Source: Robertmurraya korlensis NBRC 107688
GTDB taxonomy: Bacteria > Bacillota > Bacilli > Bacillales > Cytobacillaceae
DNA length: 64,000 nt
Direction: 5' to 3'
Assembly: GCF_001591645.1 (NCBI RefSeq)
Contig: NZ_BCVH01000008.1
Location: forward strand, 62,001-126,000
Both the position numbers and the translations under genes were made by a program. Of this stretch, positions 34,385 through 43,233 are shown in pieces. Below the pieces are notes generated by a model, which saw only the letters and a program-made list of their open reading frames with translations, was not told where the DNA came from and did no database searches. Position 1 is the first letter of the stretch. Each line of letters starts with the position of its first letter.

Positions 34385-35854
34385 TTGTCTAAAACAAACT
34401 CTATTTTTGTTATTTTATTTGCTTTATTACTAGCTATTATGGGTGGCTGTACAGAAAAGGAACAAAATCAAGCGACCGAGGGAAAAACAGTTTCTCAAGG
34501 GAAAGTGGAAACAGCCGAGGAGCTCGGACTACGTTTAGCTGGAGATACACTTGGCAGTGAGAGTCTTGCTTTTATTGGTGGTGGAGTTAGTAATAAAATC
34601 TGGGTTGCGGATGCTAAGTACCATAAATTAGTATCACAAATTGAAGTAGAAGGACCAAAATATGAACGAACTCAGCCGTATTATCCAAATTTGCACGATG
34701 TCCATGCCATCGTTTTTCCGAAGGACTTTAGTGTTCTATATACAGTGAATTGGTATGAATACGACAAACCATCGGAAGTAATTGCTTATGACCCTAAAAC
34801 TTTTAAAGAGTTATGGAGATCGGAGGCTGGATTAGGCGGACATCATGCGGCTTTAACACCTGATGATAAGTATCTTTATGTGGCCAATCAATATGCTGAT
34901 ACCGTCTCGGTCATCGATACGACCACACATAAAAAAATTAAGGATATTAAAACAGGAATGGGCAACGATTATATTTCCCCGTCCATGTATTGGGATGGAA
35001 AAGCAATTGATTCACCCTACCTATTCGTTTCCGTTCATGAAGGCGGAAAAGTCTTTGCAATTGACTGGAAAAAACATGAGGTTGTGAAGGAAATGACGTT
35101 CGGTGGGATGGTTCATGGAATAAACTTAACACCAGACGGAAAGCAAGCCTGGGCAGCGGTCATGAATGAAAATATTGTTCCCGTTATTGATGTCAAGACA
35201 CTTGAAGTGATCCATACGATTAAAACGGAGCAGTCTCCCATTCATTTATCGTTCAGTCCCGATGGAGATTACGTCTATTTTACGACCTATGGGGACCAAA
35301 TTTTTAAATATAAGACCAAAGATTATAAACAAGTATGGAACGTAAAGGGAGCTACTGTACCAGCGCATACAGGAATAAGTCCGGATGGTAAAGAATTATG
35401 GACCATGAATCATGGGATGGATCCTAGCAGATACCCGTACCAATTAGGGAGTAGCACTTTAGGCGGTATACAAGTGTGGAATACAGAAGATGGCTCACTC
35501 ATTAATGAGATGCCTGCACAAGGGACACCACATGAAATCCAATTTGTTCCATATTCTGCTGTAGGAATTCAAGAGATGGAAGAGTCCAAAGAGACTGAGG
35601 AAGAAACGAAAGCGGAAGATAAAACAGAAGAAGCAACAGCTGAGGCAAAGAGCCTTTATGGAAACTCATGCATTGCTTGTCATGGTGGGGATTTATCAGG
35701 TGCGTCCGGGCCAAGTCTTGAAGTGGTAGGCAGCAAATTAACAAAGGAGGAAATCGAACATATCACTATACATGGAAAAGGATCCATGCCTGGTGGTTTG
35801 GTTTCAGACAAAGAGGCAGCCTTGATCGCAAACTGGCTGTCAGAGAAGAAATAA
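34385..35854 (+). CDS. Beta-propeller cytochrome c lipoprotein
   Basis: A 489-residue extracytoplasmic lipoprotein: lipobox MGGC with Cys22. Residues about 50-400 form a seven-bladed YVTN-type propeller (LTPDDKYLYVANQYADTVSVID, LSFSPDGDYVYFTT) rich in conserved His (HDVHAI, GGHHAAL, VHGINL), reminiscent of the d1 domain of cytochrome cd1. An acidic Glu/Lys linker follows, then a c-type haem domain with CIACH (Cys429, Cys432, His433) and likely axial Met468. It could pass electrons at the membrane surface; d1-haem binding is not shown. TTG 34385 fits GGAAGTGA at 34372-34379; ATG 34370 is an alternative. Located beside flavodiiron genes. Confidence 0.8.
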   Translation: MSKTNSIFVILFALLLAIMGGCTEKEQNQATEGKTVSQGKVETAEELGLRLAGDTLGSESLAFIGGGVSNKIWVADAKYHKLVSQIEVEGPKYERTQPYYPNLHDVHAIVFPKDFSVLYTVNWYEYDKPSEVIAYDPKTFKELWRSEAGLGGHHAALTPDDKYLYVANQYADTVSVIDTTTHKKIKDIKTGMGNDYISPSMYWDGKAIDSPYLFVSVHEGGKVFAIDWKKHEVVKEMTFGGMVHGINLTPDGKQAWAAVMNENIVPVIDVKTLEVIHTIKTEQSPIHLSFSPDGDYVYFTTYGDQIFKYKTKDYKQVWNVKGATVPAHTGISPDGKELWTMNHGMDPSRYPYQLGSSTLGGIQVWNTEDGSLINEMPAQGTPHEIQFVPYSAVGIQEMEESKETEEETKAEDKTEEATAEAKSLYGNSCIACHGGDLSGASGPSLEVVGSKLTKEEIEHITIHGKGSMPGGLVSDKEAALIANWLSEKK

Positions 35855-35862
35855 ATATATCT

Positions 35863-35908
35863 AAAGAGTTGATCATGGTGATACATAACCTTGATCAACT
35901 CTTTTTTT
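35863..35908 (+). terminator. Terminator after the cytochrome gene
   Basis: AAAGAGTTGATCA pairs with TGATCAACTCTTT, followed by a T run. Confidence 0.85.
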
Positions 35909-36004
35909 AAATTGTGATTCAAATCCTCATTTTTATTTCTGGGGAGATGTATGATGAGTTCAGTTGAGAAACACTTTCATGAAAATACTAGGAGGAATAA
36001 ATAG

Positions 36005-37234
36005 ATGAATAAAGTAATGATAGCGAAAGATACGTACTGGATTGGAAAGATTGATGATCGAGAAGTTCCATTTCACCGTTTAATACTTGGGAAAGGGACG
36101 ACCTATAATGCCTACTTGCTAAAGACTGCGAAGCCTACGGTTATTGATACGGTAGATATGCAGTTTGGTAGAGAGTTTGTTGAGTACTTAAGTGAGTTAA
36201 TCAATCCTGAGGAAATACAATATATCATTATTAATCATACGGAACCAGACCATTCAGGTGGACTAGCAGCGCTAGCTGGGAGAGCTCCACATGCGACAAT
36301 TGTATGTACTTCCCCTGCGGTAAATGAACTAAAGGAAATGTACAAACTTCATAGCAGGAATTTCTTAGTCATTAAAGATGGAGATACATTGGATATCGGG
36401 GGGAAAACACTGAAATTTAAAGAAACTCCTTACCTGCATACAGAAGAAACGATGATCACGTATTGCATAGAAGATAAAGTTTTATACCCTTGTGATATCT
36501 TTAGCACACATGTGGCTAGTAATACTTTTTTTGCAGATGAAGCAGGCTTTGATATTACAGAGGATTTCATTGGATACTACAATGCCATTATTCATCCACA
36601 TAGAAGATACGTACGAACATTAATTCAAGCATTAGAAGATTTGGATGTCCAAATGATTGCTCCGTCTCATGGTTACATTTTGCGAAAGGATATTCAAAAG
36701 TACATTGATTTGTATGCAACACTGAGTGCAGATACGATCGATGATAAAAAAGCAACCATTGTATATACAAGTCTTAGAAACAATACAAAAAAGGTAGCCG
36801 AGAGTATCAAGAGAATATTAGAAGAAAATCAAATTAATGTCTCAATCTTTAATGCAGACAAGTCCGAAAAAAGTGATATTCTTGCAAGTATTAAAGCAGC
36901 AGATGCTGTATTTATTGGTAGTTCAACAAAGTACGCAGATATGATTGGAAATCTTGAAGAGGTGCTTAAGGACTTAAAGGAAATGAATCTTGAAGGAAAG
37001 ATTGCAGCTGCTTTTGGTTCCTATGGTTGGAGTGGAGAAGCCATTGAAGTCATTCAAGATTACTTACATGAAACAAATATGAATGTTCAAAGCACCTCTC
37101 ACGTCATCAAAACAACAGGGATGACTCATGTAGAATTTCCAGTAAGAGTAAGATTCTCACCAAATGATGAGCAATTGAAAAAAATTGAGCACTCAACAAC
37201 ATTCGTTGCTGATTTACTATTAAGTGCGATTTAA
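36005..37234 (+). CDS. Flavodiiron protein (class A; NO/O2 reductase)
   Basis: A 409-residue cytoplasmic enzyme that reduces nitric oxide to N2O or O2 to water. The metallo-beta-lactamase-like half carries the complete diiron ligand set: His78, Glu80, Asp82 (HTEPDH), His145, Asp164 (PCDIF) and His222 (PSHG). The C-terminal flavodoxin half begins near 250 with VYTSLRNNTKKVAESI. No rubredoxin domain is fused, so a separate electron donor is needed; a rubredoxin and a matching reductase follow in the same direction. AGGAGGAA precedes ATG 36005. Confidence 0.93.
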   Translation: MNKVMIAKDTYWIGKIDDREVPFHRLILGKGTTYNAYLLKTAKPTVIDTVDMQFGREFVEYLSELINPEEIQYIIINHTEPDHSGGLAALAGRAPHATIVCTSPAVNELKEMYKLHSRNFLVIKDGDTLDIGGKTLKFKETPYLHTEETMITYCIEDKVLYPCDIFSTHVASNTFFADEAGFDITEDFIGYYNAIIHPHRRYVRTLIQALEDLDVQMIAPSHGYILRKDIQKYIDLYATLSADTIDDKKATIVYTSLRNNTKKVAESIKRILEENQINVSIFNADKSEKSDILASIKAADAVFIGSSTKYADMIGNLEEVLKDLKEMNLEGKIAAAFGSYGWSGEAIEVIQDYLHETNMNVQSTSHVIKTTGMTHVEFPVRVRFSPNDEQLKKIEHSTTFVADLLLSAI

Positions 37235-37252
37235 GAAAAGGGTGGTGAAGAA

Positions 37253-38476
37253 ATGATGAAACATTACTGTATTATTGGAACAGGTGTCGCTGCTGTGAAT
37301 GCAGCGAAAGCAATAAGGGATATTGATAAAGAATCCCATATCTCCCTGTTTGGAGCTGAGAAGTTACTTCCATATAATAGAATCAAATTATCAAAAGAAT
37401 TATTCTCGGACTTACGAAGTGAAAAAGTCCTACTCAAAAAGGAAAAGTGGTATGAGACGCAAAATATCCGAACCTACCCGAATACAAAAATTGTCAGTAT
37501 CAATACCGTAGAGCATCAACTTTTTACAGATACAGGTGATACGTTTTTCTACGATAAACTCCTCCTGTGTACAGGGGCAAAAAACAGAAGACTACCGGTT
37601 AATGGAGTGGATAGAAGAGGAGTTTTTACCATTAGAGAAATGCATGAAGCAGAAGACTTCAAAACATTCATTGAGGATAAAGAGAGTGTTGTGAATATCG
37701 GCGGAGGGATTCAAGGGCTAGAAACTGCATGGTCTATTTTACAGGCAGGGAAAAAGGTTGCGATTGTGGAAGTTGCCCCAAGGTTGATGGCAAGGCAGCT
37801 AGATGAAAAGACTAGCGCACTACTAAAAAGGAAAATAGAAGAAGCTGGTGTGGATATCTACTTGAATGCCTCCATTAAAGAGATTGTTGGTAACGATCAA
37901 GTAGAAGGGATTCTCTTAAATGAAACGAGAATATTGTGTGATAGTGTTATTTACTCAATCGGTGTCGTACCTAATCTCGATCTCGTCGTAAATACTTCTA
38001 TTCAAACAAATAGAGGAATCATCGTAAATGAAAGGATGGAGACAAACCTACCGAATGTGTATGCAGCAGGTGATGTGACCGAGCTTCATGGTGAAGTAGA
38101 AGGATTATGGGGCCGGGCAATGGACCAGGGGAAGGTTGCAGGCAAAAATATGGCATCAGCTACTGAATGGTATGAGAAAACAACCCCCTTTACTGTATTT
38201 AATGCCTTTGGTATATCGTTGTTTTCTATAGGATTAGTGGATGAAGGTCAGTGTGATACAACCATTATTGATGAAGATGGAGATGAAAAATACACGAGAA
38301 TTTTTATTAAAGACGAGAAAATAGTTGGTGTAATCTCTCTAGAAGGCATCGTTGCCTCCACACCTTATAAAATGGCGATTGAAAAGAAGACTTCCCTGAA
38401 TGGAATTTCATTAGATACTGTTTCGGTGAAGGAATTAATGAGTTTGGTAAAGGAAAGGCTGTCACAACCAGCTTAA
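37253..38476 (+). CDS. NorW/rubredoxin-reductase-like NAD(P)H:FAD oxidoreductase
   Basis: A 407-residue pyridine nucleotide-disulphide-fold flavoprotein: N-terminal FAD site [18 protein letters not shown], then [13 protein letters not shown], a second NAD-binding site [15 protein letters not shown], and [10 protein letters not shown]. It lacks an active disulphide. This pattern matches NADH:rubredoxin reductases such as NorW and the N-terminal part of NirB. Located between the flavodiiron and rubredoxin genes, it probably transfers electrons from NADH to rubredoxin. A second ATG at 37256 is equally usable. Confidence 0.88.
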   Translation: MMKHYCIIGTGVAAVNAAKAIRDIDKESHISLFGAEKLLPYNRIKLSKELFSDLRSEKVLLKKEKWYETQNIRTYPNTKIVSINTVEHQLFTDTGDTFFYDKLLLCTGAKNRRLPVNGVDRRGVFTIREMHEAEDFKTFIEDKESVVNIGGGIQGLETAWSILQAGKKVAIVEVAPRLMARQLDEKTSALLKRKIEEAGVDIYLNASIKEIVGNDQVEGILLNETRILCDSVIYSIGVVPNLDLVVNTSIQTNRGIIVNERMETNLPNVYAAGDVTELHGEVEGLWGRAMDQGKVAGKNMASATEWYEKTTPFTVFNAFGISLFSIGLVDEGQCDTTIIDEDGDEKYTRIFIKDEKIVGVISLEGIVASTPYKMAIEKKTSLNGISLDTVSVKELMSLVKERLSQPA

Positions 38477-38495
38477 CACGAAGGAGGAAACTGGA

Positions 38496-38660
38496 ATGAA
38501 AAAGTATATATGCTTACCATGTGGATATATTTACGACCCGGCGATAGGGGATCCTGATGAGTGCGTGGAACCAGGAACACCGTTTGAAGAGCTGCCAGAA
38601 GATTGGGTATGTCCGGTTTGTGGAGAAGATACTGATCAATTCGCAGTGGTAAAGGAATAA
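38496..38660 (+). CDS. Rubredoxin
   Basis: A 54-residue electron carrier with one iron held by four cysteines: Cys6 and Cys9 (CLPCG) and Cys39 and Cys42 (CPVCG). Conserved [10 protein letters not shown] and [13 protein letters not shown] are also present. AAGGAGGAA precedes ATG 38496 by six bases. It starts 19 bases after the reductase gene, giving a complete chain: NADH, reductase, rubredoxin, flavodiiron protein. Confidence 0.95.
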   Translation: MKKYICLPCGYIYDPAIGDPDECVEPGTPFEELPEDWVCPVCGEDTDQFAVVKE

Positions 38661-38664
38661 AGCA

Positions 38665-38699
38665 AAGATCGCAGCTAACCATTAGCTGTGGTCTTTTTT
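38665..38699 (+). terminator. Terminator of the flavodiiron operon
   Basis: AAGATCGCAGCTAA pairs with TTAGCTGTGGTCTT over 14 bases (two G-T pairs) with loop CCA and a T run. Confidence 0.9.
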
Positions 38700-38795
38700 A
38701 CTAGCAGTGATGTAAAGCACAAAATCCATGAATAGCTTATGGTATATTTTTATGAGATTCATTATCAATAGAAATAAATAATATAGGTGATGATT

Positions 38796-39509
38796 ATGAA
38801 GGAAATGAGTTGTAGTCATGATAAAATGCTTGGACCTTGCCCCAAAAAAGTACCAATCTTTGGAGCATTATCTGAGGAAGAAATCCTAAAAGTTGCAAAG
38901 ATGGCCAAGCATACCCAATTTAAAAAGGGAGAGTTGCTTTTACATGAAGGAGAGAAATCCAATCGGTTATTTATTGTGAACAAAGGCCAAGTCAAAGTAT
39001 CAAAGTTCACCATTGATGGAAAAGAACAGATTTTATATATTTTAACAAGCGGGGAATTCTTTGGTGAGCTACACCTTTTCAATAACGAAGAAGTCAATAA
39101 TTTCAGTGTGTATGCAATAGCAGACACAGAGATTTGTATCATTACAAAAGATGATATTGACCGAATCATGGAAGCAAATCCAGAAATCTCTATAAAATTA
39201 CTAAAAGCTTTGACAAAAAGACTAGCACATACGGAAACGCTCGTACAGAACTTAGCCACCAAGGATCCTGAAGTAAGGATTGCTCATATGATTCTAGAAT
39301 TTTGTCAAAAGTTCGGAACAGAGGAAAGCGGCGGAATTCTCATACATCTCCCCATAACAAGAGAAGAAGTGGCAAGCTATGTAGGGGTAACTAGAGAAAC
39401 AATTAGTCGTAAATTCAGTAAGTTTGAGAGTTTAGGTTTAATTTCTCAACAAGGTAATAAAAAGCTATTAGTGAAAGAGTATGTAGCCTTAAAAGAATAT
39501 GTAGAGTAA
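38796..39509 (+). CDS. Crp/Fnr-family transcriptional regulator
   Basis: A 237-residue regulator: cyclic-nucleotide-binding-like beta-roll (about 20-135, with LLLHEGEKSNRLFIVNKGQVKV and GEFFGELHLF), a long dimerisation helix, and a winged helix with TREEVASYVGVTRETISRKF. The N-terminus has only two cysteines (Cys6, Cys15), too few for a standard Fnr cluster by itself, so oxygen sensing is unproven. ATG 38796 follows AGGTGATG. The position directly after the flavodiiron operon makes that operon a likely target; no clear TGTGA-type site was found. Confidence 0.85.
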   Translation: MKEMSCSHDKMLGPCPKKVPIFGALSEEEILKVAKMAKHTQFKKGELLLHEGEKSNRLFIVNKGQVKVSKFTIDGKEQILYILTSGEFFGELHLFNNEEVNNFSVYAIADTEICIITKDDIDRIMEANPEISIKLLKALTKRLAHTETLVQNLATKDPEVRIAHMILEFCQKFGTEESGGILIHLPITREEVASYVGVTRETISRKFSKFESLGLISQQGNKKLLVKEYVALKEYVE

Positions 39510-39510
39510 A

Positions 39511-39541
39511 AAAACACAATGGTTGAATCATTGTGTTTTTT
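39511..39541 (+). terminator. Terminator of the Crp/Fnr gene
   Basis: AAAACACAATG and CATTGTGTTTT stem with a seven-base loop and T tail. Confidence 0.9.
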
Positions 39542-39678
39542 ACTCTTTAGGTACTTGTATATACTAATTTGTGGAAAGTTCTAGAAAGTGGTAATAGAAC
39601 TTAATAAATATGTGTACTAGTCGATAAATAGCTAAGAAGACTCTCAAGCTACTAATGAGAGTACTAGGAGGGGGACAC

Positions 39679-41745
39679 ATGAGAAAACAACTACGTAAGA
39701 AAAGCATTGCAACATCAATGATCTCTTTTATTATCCCTGTGGTTATTATTGTTCTTATTGTGATATCTACAATTGGTTATACATTTTCGAAGAATATCAT
39801 CGCAAACCAATTGGATAATCAAATGGCAACTAAGCTACAAGAAACGGTACAAACGATTAATAATATTTTAGAAACGGAAAAAGGCCTTGCTAAGAGCATG
39901 GCAAAGACGGTTGAATCCCATTCTGAGTTATTACATGAGAGTGATTATGATGAATTGTTATTAAATTATATTCCGATGTACGAAGAAACATTTGGGATGG
40001 GTGTTTGGTTCGCTCCATCTGCCTTTAAGGGAAAAGAGAAGTATGCACCGTTTGCTTATAAAAATGGAGGCAGCGTTGTTACAGACGATTCGTATACAAC
40101 AGGTGACCTTGATATTTGGTCGACAGAGTGGTACCAAGTTGGTTCGCAATCTGAGGGAGGTTGGACTAAGGCGTATGTTGATCCATCTACCAATGTTTCT
40201 ATGGTAACGGCGGCATATCCAATCCAGCAATCTGATGATAAGCTAACCGGTGTTGTGACGGTAGATATGGATATTAGTAGTATTCAAAAGTTAATTAGTA
40301 ATTTGAAAATCGATTACGAAGGTAAGGCTTTGTTAGTTGAGGCTGAAGGTATTTATTTAGGTGGTGTAGAGGAAGACCGTCTTACTACTGAAAACATCAA
40401 AGAAGATGATAATCAGTCTTTAACTGCTGCTGCTGAAAAAATGTTGGCAGATGAGAAAGGAAAAACAGAATACACGGCAAATGACGAGAAGTATCTTTTT
40501 TATTATGCAACAATCCCAGATACGAAATGGAAGATTGGAATCAGTGTAAGTGAAACGAACTTATTTAAAAACTTAAATACATTGTTTTATATTTTTGTCA
40601 TCACGGGCCTCGTTTCTATTGCAGTTGTAACTATATTAATTGTGATCTATTCTAACCGAATGGGAAAAACAGCGAAGAAATATAGTCATATTGCAGAGCT
40701 TGTTGCAGAAGGGCATCTCGTAAATGAATTTGAGGAAAAAGAATTGCAAAGAAAAGATGAATTAGGCGATATTGGAAGAGCGCTTTTCACCATGCAGAAT
40801 AATCTTACGAATGTAATCAAGAACTTCCAGGCGAATGCATTGAGCATCGATGATCATGCACAAAATTTATCATCCTTCTCTGAGGAAATGAGCGCAACTT
40901 CTGAGAATGTGGCTTTGGCGATAGCAGACGTGGCCGAAGGGGCATCAGAGCAATTTGAAAAATTAAGAAATGTAAATACCATTATTAATCGATTCGGAGC
41001 AGATTTGGATTCTGTGAATCAGTCCATTAATGAGGTCGATGCTTCTACCAACTCTATCATGGGGATGGCGAATGAAAGCAGCGAGGAAATTGGTCGTATG
41101 ATTACATCTTTTGAGGCATTAAATGAAAATTTCATGGAATTAATTCAACAAGTAAAATCGGTGGAAATGAATATACGCCAGGTAAATGAAATGACAGAAA
41201 TCATTAATTCCATTGCCGATCAAACGAACTTGTTAGCACTTAATGCCGCGATTGAGGCAGCTAGAGCTGGAGAATCCGGAAAAGGATTTGCGGTAGTGGC
41301 GAATGAAATTAGAAAATTAGCTGAAAAGAGTAGGGAATCATCCGAGAAGATTGATACGATCATTAAAGGAGTATCAATTGACACTGGAAAGATGGTAGGT
41401 TCGACTGAAGAAGTAAACACGGAACTGTTATTGCAAAGAACACAACTAGATGCAACCGTCCATTCCTTTGAAGAAATCATACATGCTGTTGAGAGAATTA
41501 CGCCAAAAATCAAAGAAACGAAAGAATCGTCAGGAAAAATACAAAGGGATAAAAATGCGATTCTTACAGAAATTGATAAAGCAGGAGCCATTGCTGAGAA
41601 TGTAGCAGCATCTGCCGAAGAGATTTCTGCTTCAGCAGAAGAAATGTCGTCATCGACGGAGGAAGTAGCAGCTTCGGCAGGAAGCTTAGGTGGAATGACG
41701 AATGAAATGAGAGAAAAGATAGAATTCTTTAAAATGAGATCATAG
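39679..41745 (+). CDS. Methyl-accepting chemotaxis protein with dCache-type sensor
   Basis: A 688-residue receptor: first membrane segment about 14-38, a large extracellular double-Cache domain with [12 protein letters not shown] and VDMDISSIQ, second membrane segment near 305-330, HAMP, and a cytoplasmic coiled-coil signalling domain. The hairpin tip reads [40 protein letters not shown], shown here only to residue groups [14 protein letters not shown] and GKGFAVVA. It would control CheA activity. Ligand unknown; such domains often bind amino acids, and an amino-acid permease and proline genes lie nearby. ATG 39679 follows AGGAGGGGG. Confidence 0.9.
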   Translation: MRKQLRKKSIATSMISFIIPVVIIVLIVISTIGYTFSKNIIANQLDNQMATKLQETVQTINNILETEKGLAKSMAKTVESHSELLHESDYDELLLNYIPMYEETFGMGVWFAPSAFKGKEKYAPFAYKNGGSVVTDDSYTTGDLDIWSTEWYQVGSQSEGGWTKAYVDPSTNVSMVTAAYPIQQSDDKLTGVVTVDMDISSIQKLISNLKIDYEGKALLVEAEGIYLGGVEEDRLTTENIKEDDNQSLTAAAEKMLADEKGKTEYTANDEKYLFYYATIPDTKWKIGISVSETNLFKNLNTLFYIFVITGLVSIAVVTILIVIYSNRMGKTAKKYSHIAELVAEGHLVNEFEEKELQRKDELGDIGRALFTMQNNLTNVIKNFQANALSIDDHAQNLSSFSEEMSATSENVALAIADVAEGASEQFEKLRNVNTIINRFGADLDSVNQSINEVDASTNSIMGMANESSEEIGRMITSFEALNENFMELIQQVKSVEMNIRQVNEMTEIINSIADQTNLLALNAAIEAARAGESGKGFAVVANEIRKLAEKSRESSEKIDTIIKGVSIDTGKMVGSTEEVNTELLLQRTQLDATVHSFEEIIHAVERITPKIKETKESSGKIQRDKNAILTEIDKAGAIAENVAASAEEISASAEEMSSSTEEVAASAGSLGGMTNEMREKIEFFKMRS

Positions 41746-41754
41746 ACTTTTAGA

Positions 41755-41789
41755 AATGCAGTTCCTCCTTCGGGGGACTGCATTTTTTT
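41755..41789 (+). terminator. Terminator of the chemoreceptor gene
   Basis: AATGCAGTTCCTCC pairs with GGGGGACTGCATT around a TTC(G) loop, followed by a T run. Confidence 0.9.
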
Positions 41790-41875
41790 CATTACTATAT
41801 CCTTTTAAGGTTTTCTTAAGGTTTATCTTTAATAATGAGTGAAGTTTGAATGAAAAAGTAGGAGAAGATATATAT

Positions 41876-42823
41876 ATGAGATCTAGGTGGTCTGTTTTGT
41901 TAGAGAGAACTGATATTTACCGTTGGTTATTTGGTGGAACGGTTATCCTTTATTTTTTTAGTGGCGAATACATAAATAATCGAGATATTTTCATGTTAGT
42001 AACTTTAATTATCCTTTGTTTTGCCGCATTATCATTTCGAAAAGTGTGGATACAAATTTTTACTAGCGGAGTTATATCGCTTATTGGAGCTTACCATGTA
42101 CCCGATTTCAGTATTCAAGTAACCCTCCTGCAATGGGTTTGGTACTTTGTAATGGCTACGTTTATTATGGTTCTGATTGAAAAGTATATTGGTGAGAAAA
42201 GAAATATGATAGATCTTATCACCTCTTTAGCTAACACGTTGGATTCAAGAGATAATTATACAGCTTTCCACTCGAACAACGTGGCGAATTATTCAAAATC
42301 GATAGCCGAAGAGTTAAAACTAAAGCAAAACGTATGTAAAAATATTTATATTGGTGGTTTGCTTCATGATATTGGGAAAATTGGCATTTCGGAAAATGTG
42401 TTAAATAAATCTGCTAAATTAACGACGGATGAATTTTCTCATATTAAACAACACCCCACGATTGGATATGAATTGGTAAAGCATATAAAGCCGTTTGAGA
42501 AAAGTGGGATATTAAATATGATCTTATATCACCATGAACGCTATGACGGGAAGGGATATCCAAAAGGATTAAAGGGAGAGGAGATACCATTAGAAGCTCG
42601 TATTATGGCAGTTGCTGATGCATTTGACGCAATGACCTCGCATCGTGTGTATCGTGAGGCAAGAAGATTAGAATTTACGCTAAATGAATTACGTAAAGAG
42701 AGAGGTAAACAGTTTGACCCAGTAGTCGTAGATGCCTTTTTAAAAAGGATGGGGAAAACAAATATCAATTTATTTTCTAGTGAACAAGCTGAAGGATCAA
42801 GTTATCAAAATGTTGGATCTTAA
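41876..42823 (+). CDS. Membrane HD-GYP phosphodiesterase
   Basis: A 315-residue protein with about three to four N-terminal membrane segments and a C-terminal HD-GYP domain. Visible: the HD dyad in GGLLHDIGKIGI, then HHERYDGKGYPKGLKGEEIP, the GYP motif, and ARIMAVADAFDAMTSHRVYR. Enzymes with this intact motif set hydrolyse cyclic-di-GMP, sometimes other cyclic dinucleotides. ATG 41876 follows AGGAGA by ten bases. Monocistronic between the chemoreceptor and the glycine riboswitch. Confidence 0.9.
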   Translation: MRSRWSVLLERTDIYRWLFGGTVILYFFSGEYINNRDIFMLVTLIILCFAALSFRKVWIQIFTSGVISLIGAYHVPDFSIQVTLLQWVWYFVMATFIMVLIEKYIGEKRNMIDLITSLANTLDSRDNYTAFHSNNVANYSKSIAEELKLKQNVCKNIYIGGLLHDIGKIGISENVLNKSAKLTTDEFSHIKQHPTIGYELVKHIKPFEKSGILNMILYHHERYDGKGYPKGLKGEEIPLEARIMAVADAFDAMTSHRVYREARRLEFTLNELRKERGKQFDPVVVDAFLKRMGKTNINLFSSEQAEGSSYQNVGS

Positions 42824-42857
42824 AAGTACGATTGTTCATCATACCACAAAAATATTC

Positions 42858-42886
42858 TTGACCAACTGAAAGAATACTGCTAGAAT
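42858..42886 (+). promoter_or_regulatory. Sigma-A promoter of the glycine-riboswitch transcript
   Basis: TTGACC at 42858-42863 and TAGAAT at 42881-42886, spacer 17. Confidence 0.7.
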
Positions 42887-42891
42887 TACAA

Positions 42892-42907
42892 ATTATTGTA
42901 CAATAAT
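42892..42907. promoter_or_regulatory. Perfect 16-bp palindrome at the predicted start site
   Basis: ATTATTGTACAATAAT reads the same on both strands and covers the predicted transcription start near 42893. It is a plausible repressor operator; the regulator is unknown. Confidence 0.5.
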
Positions 42908-42989
42908 AGCTTTATAGTTTGTTATAAGTAACAAACTTAGGCTGTAAATAAAATAATCAAGCAGCTATGATTGTTGTGGGTCAAACTAT

Positions 42990-43072
42990 AACAGGAGCGG
43001 CTTCTGGAGAGATCGCATTATTGCGACGCCGAAGGGTTCACAATCTCAGGCAAAAGGACAGAAGAGTAGAGA
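42990..43072 (+). ncRNA. Glycine riboswitch aptamer
   Basis: The conserved core of the gcvT-type glycine aptamer is present in order: GGAGCGGC, CTGGAGAGA, CGCCGAAGGG, and CTCAGGCAAAAGGACAGA. Only one canonical aptamer is seen. The 42910-42985 stretch, with a perfect GTTTGTTA/TAACAAAC hairpin, may be the degenerate partner of a singlet riboswitch. The gene downstream is an amino-acid permease, as is common for singlet glycine switches controlling transport. Confidence 0.88.
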
Positions 43073-43150
43073 TACTAATTGGTTTGAATGGAAAAGTGGG
43101 ATAACCCTTTTTTCGCATTCAACTATGTGTATTTGTTATTCTGACGTTTT

Positions 43151-43182
43151 AGAGATTGGGGGGAACTCCAGTCTCTTTTTTT
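43151..43182 (+). terminator. Riboswitch expression-platform terminator
   Basis: AGAGATTGG pairs with CCAGTCTCT (one T-G pair), followed by a T run, between the glycine aptamer and the permease start. Confidence 0.75.
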
Positions 43183-43233
43183 ATGGCTATTATTCTTACA
43201 ATAATTATTAGAGAGAAAACGGAGGAATTTCAA

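Noticed and set aside
35965-35979. Crp/Fnr-type operator (TGAGA-N5-TTTCA) before the flavodiiron gene
   Set aside because: Only imperfect symmetry and not the TGTGA-N6-TCACA pattern; could occur by chance in AT-rich DNA.
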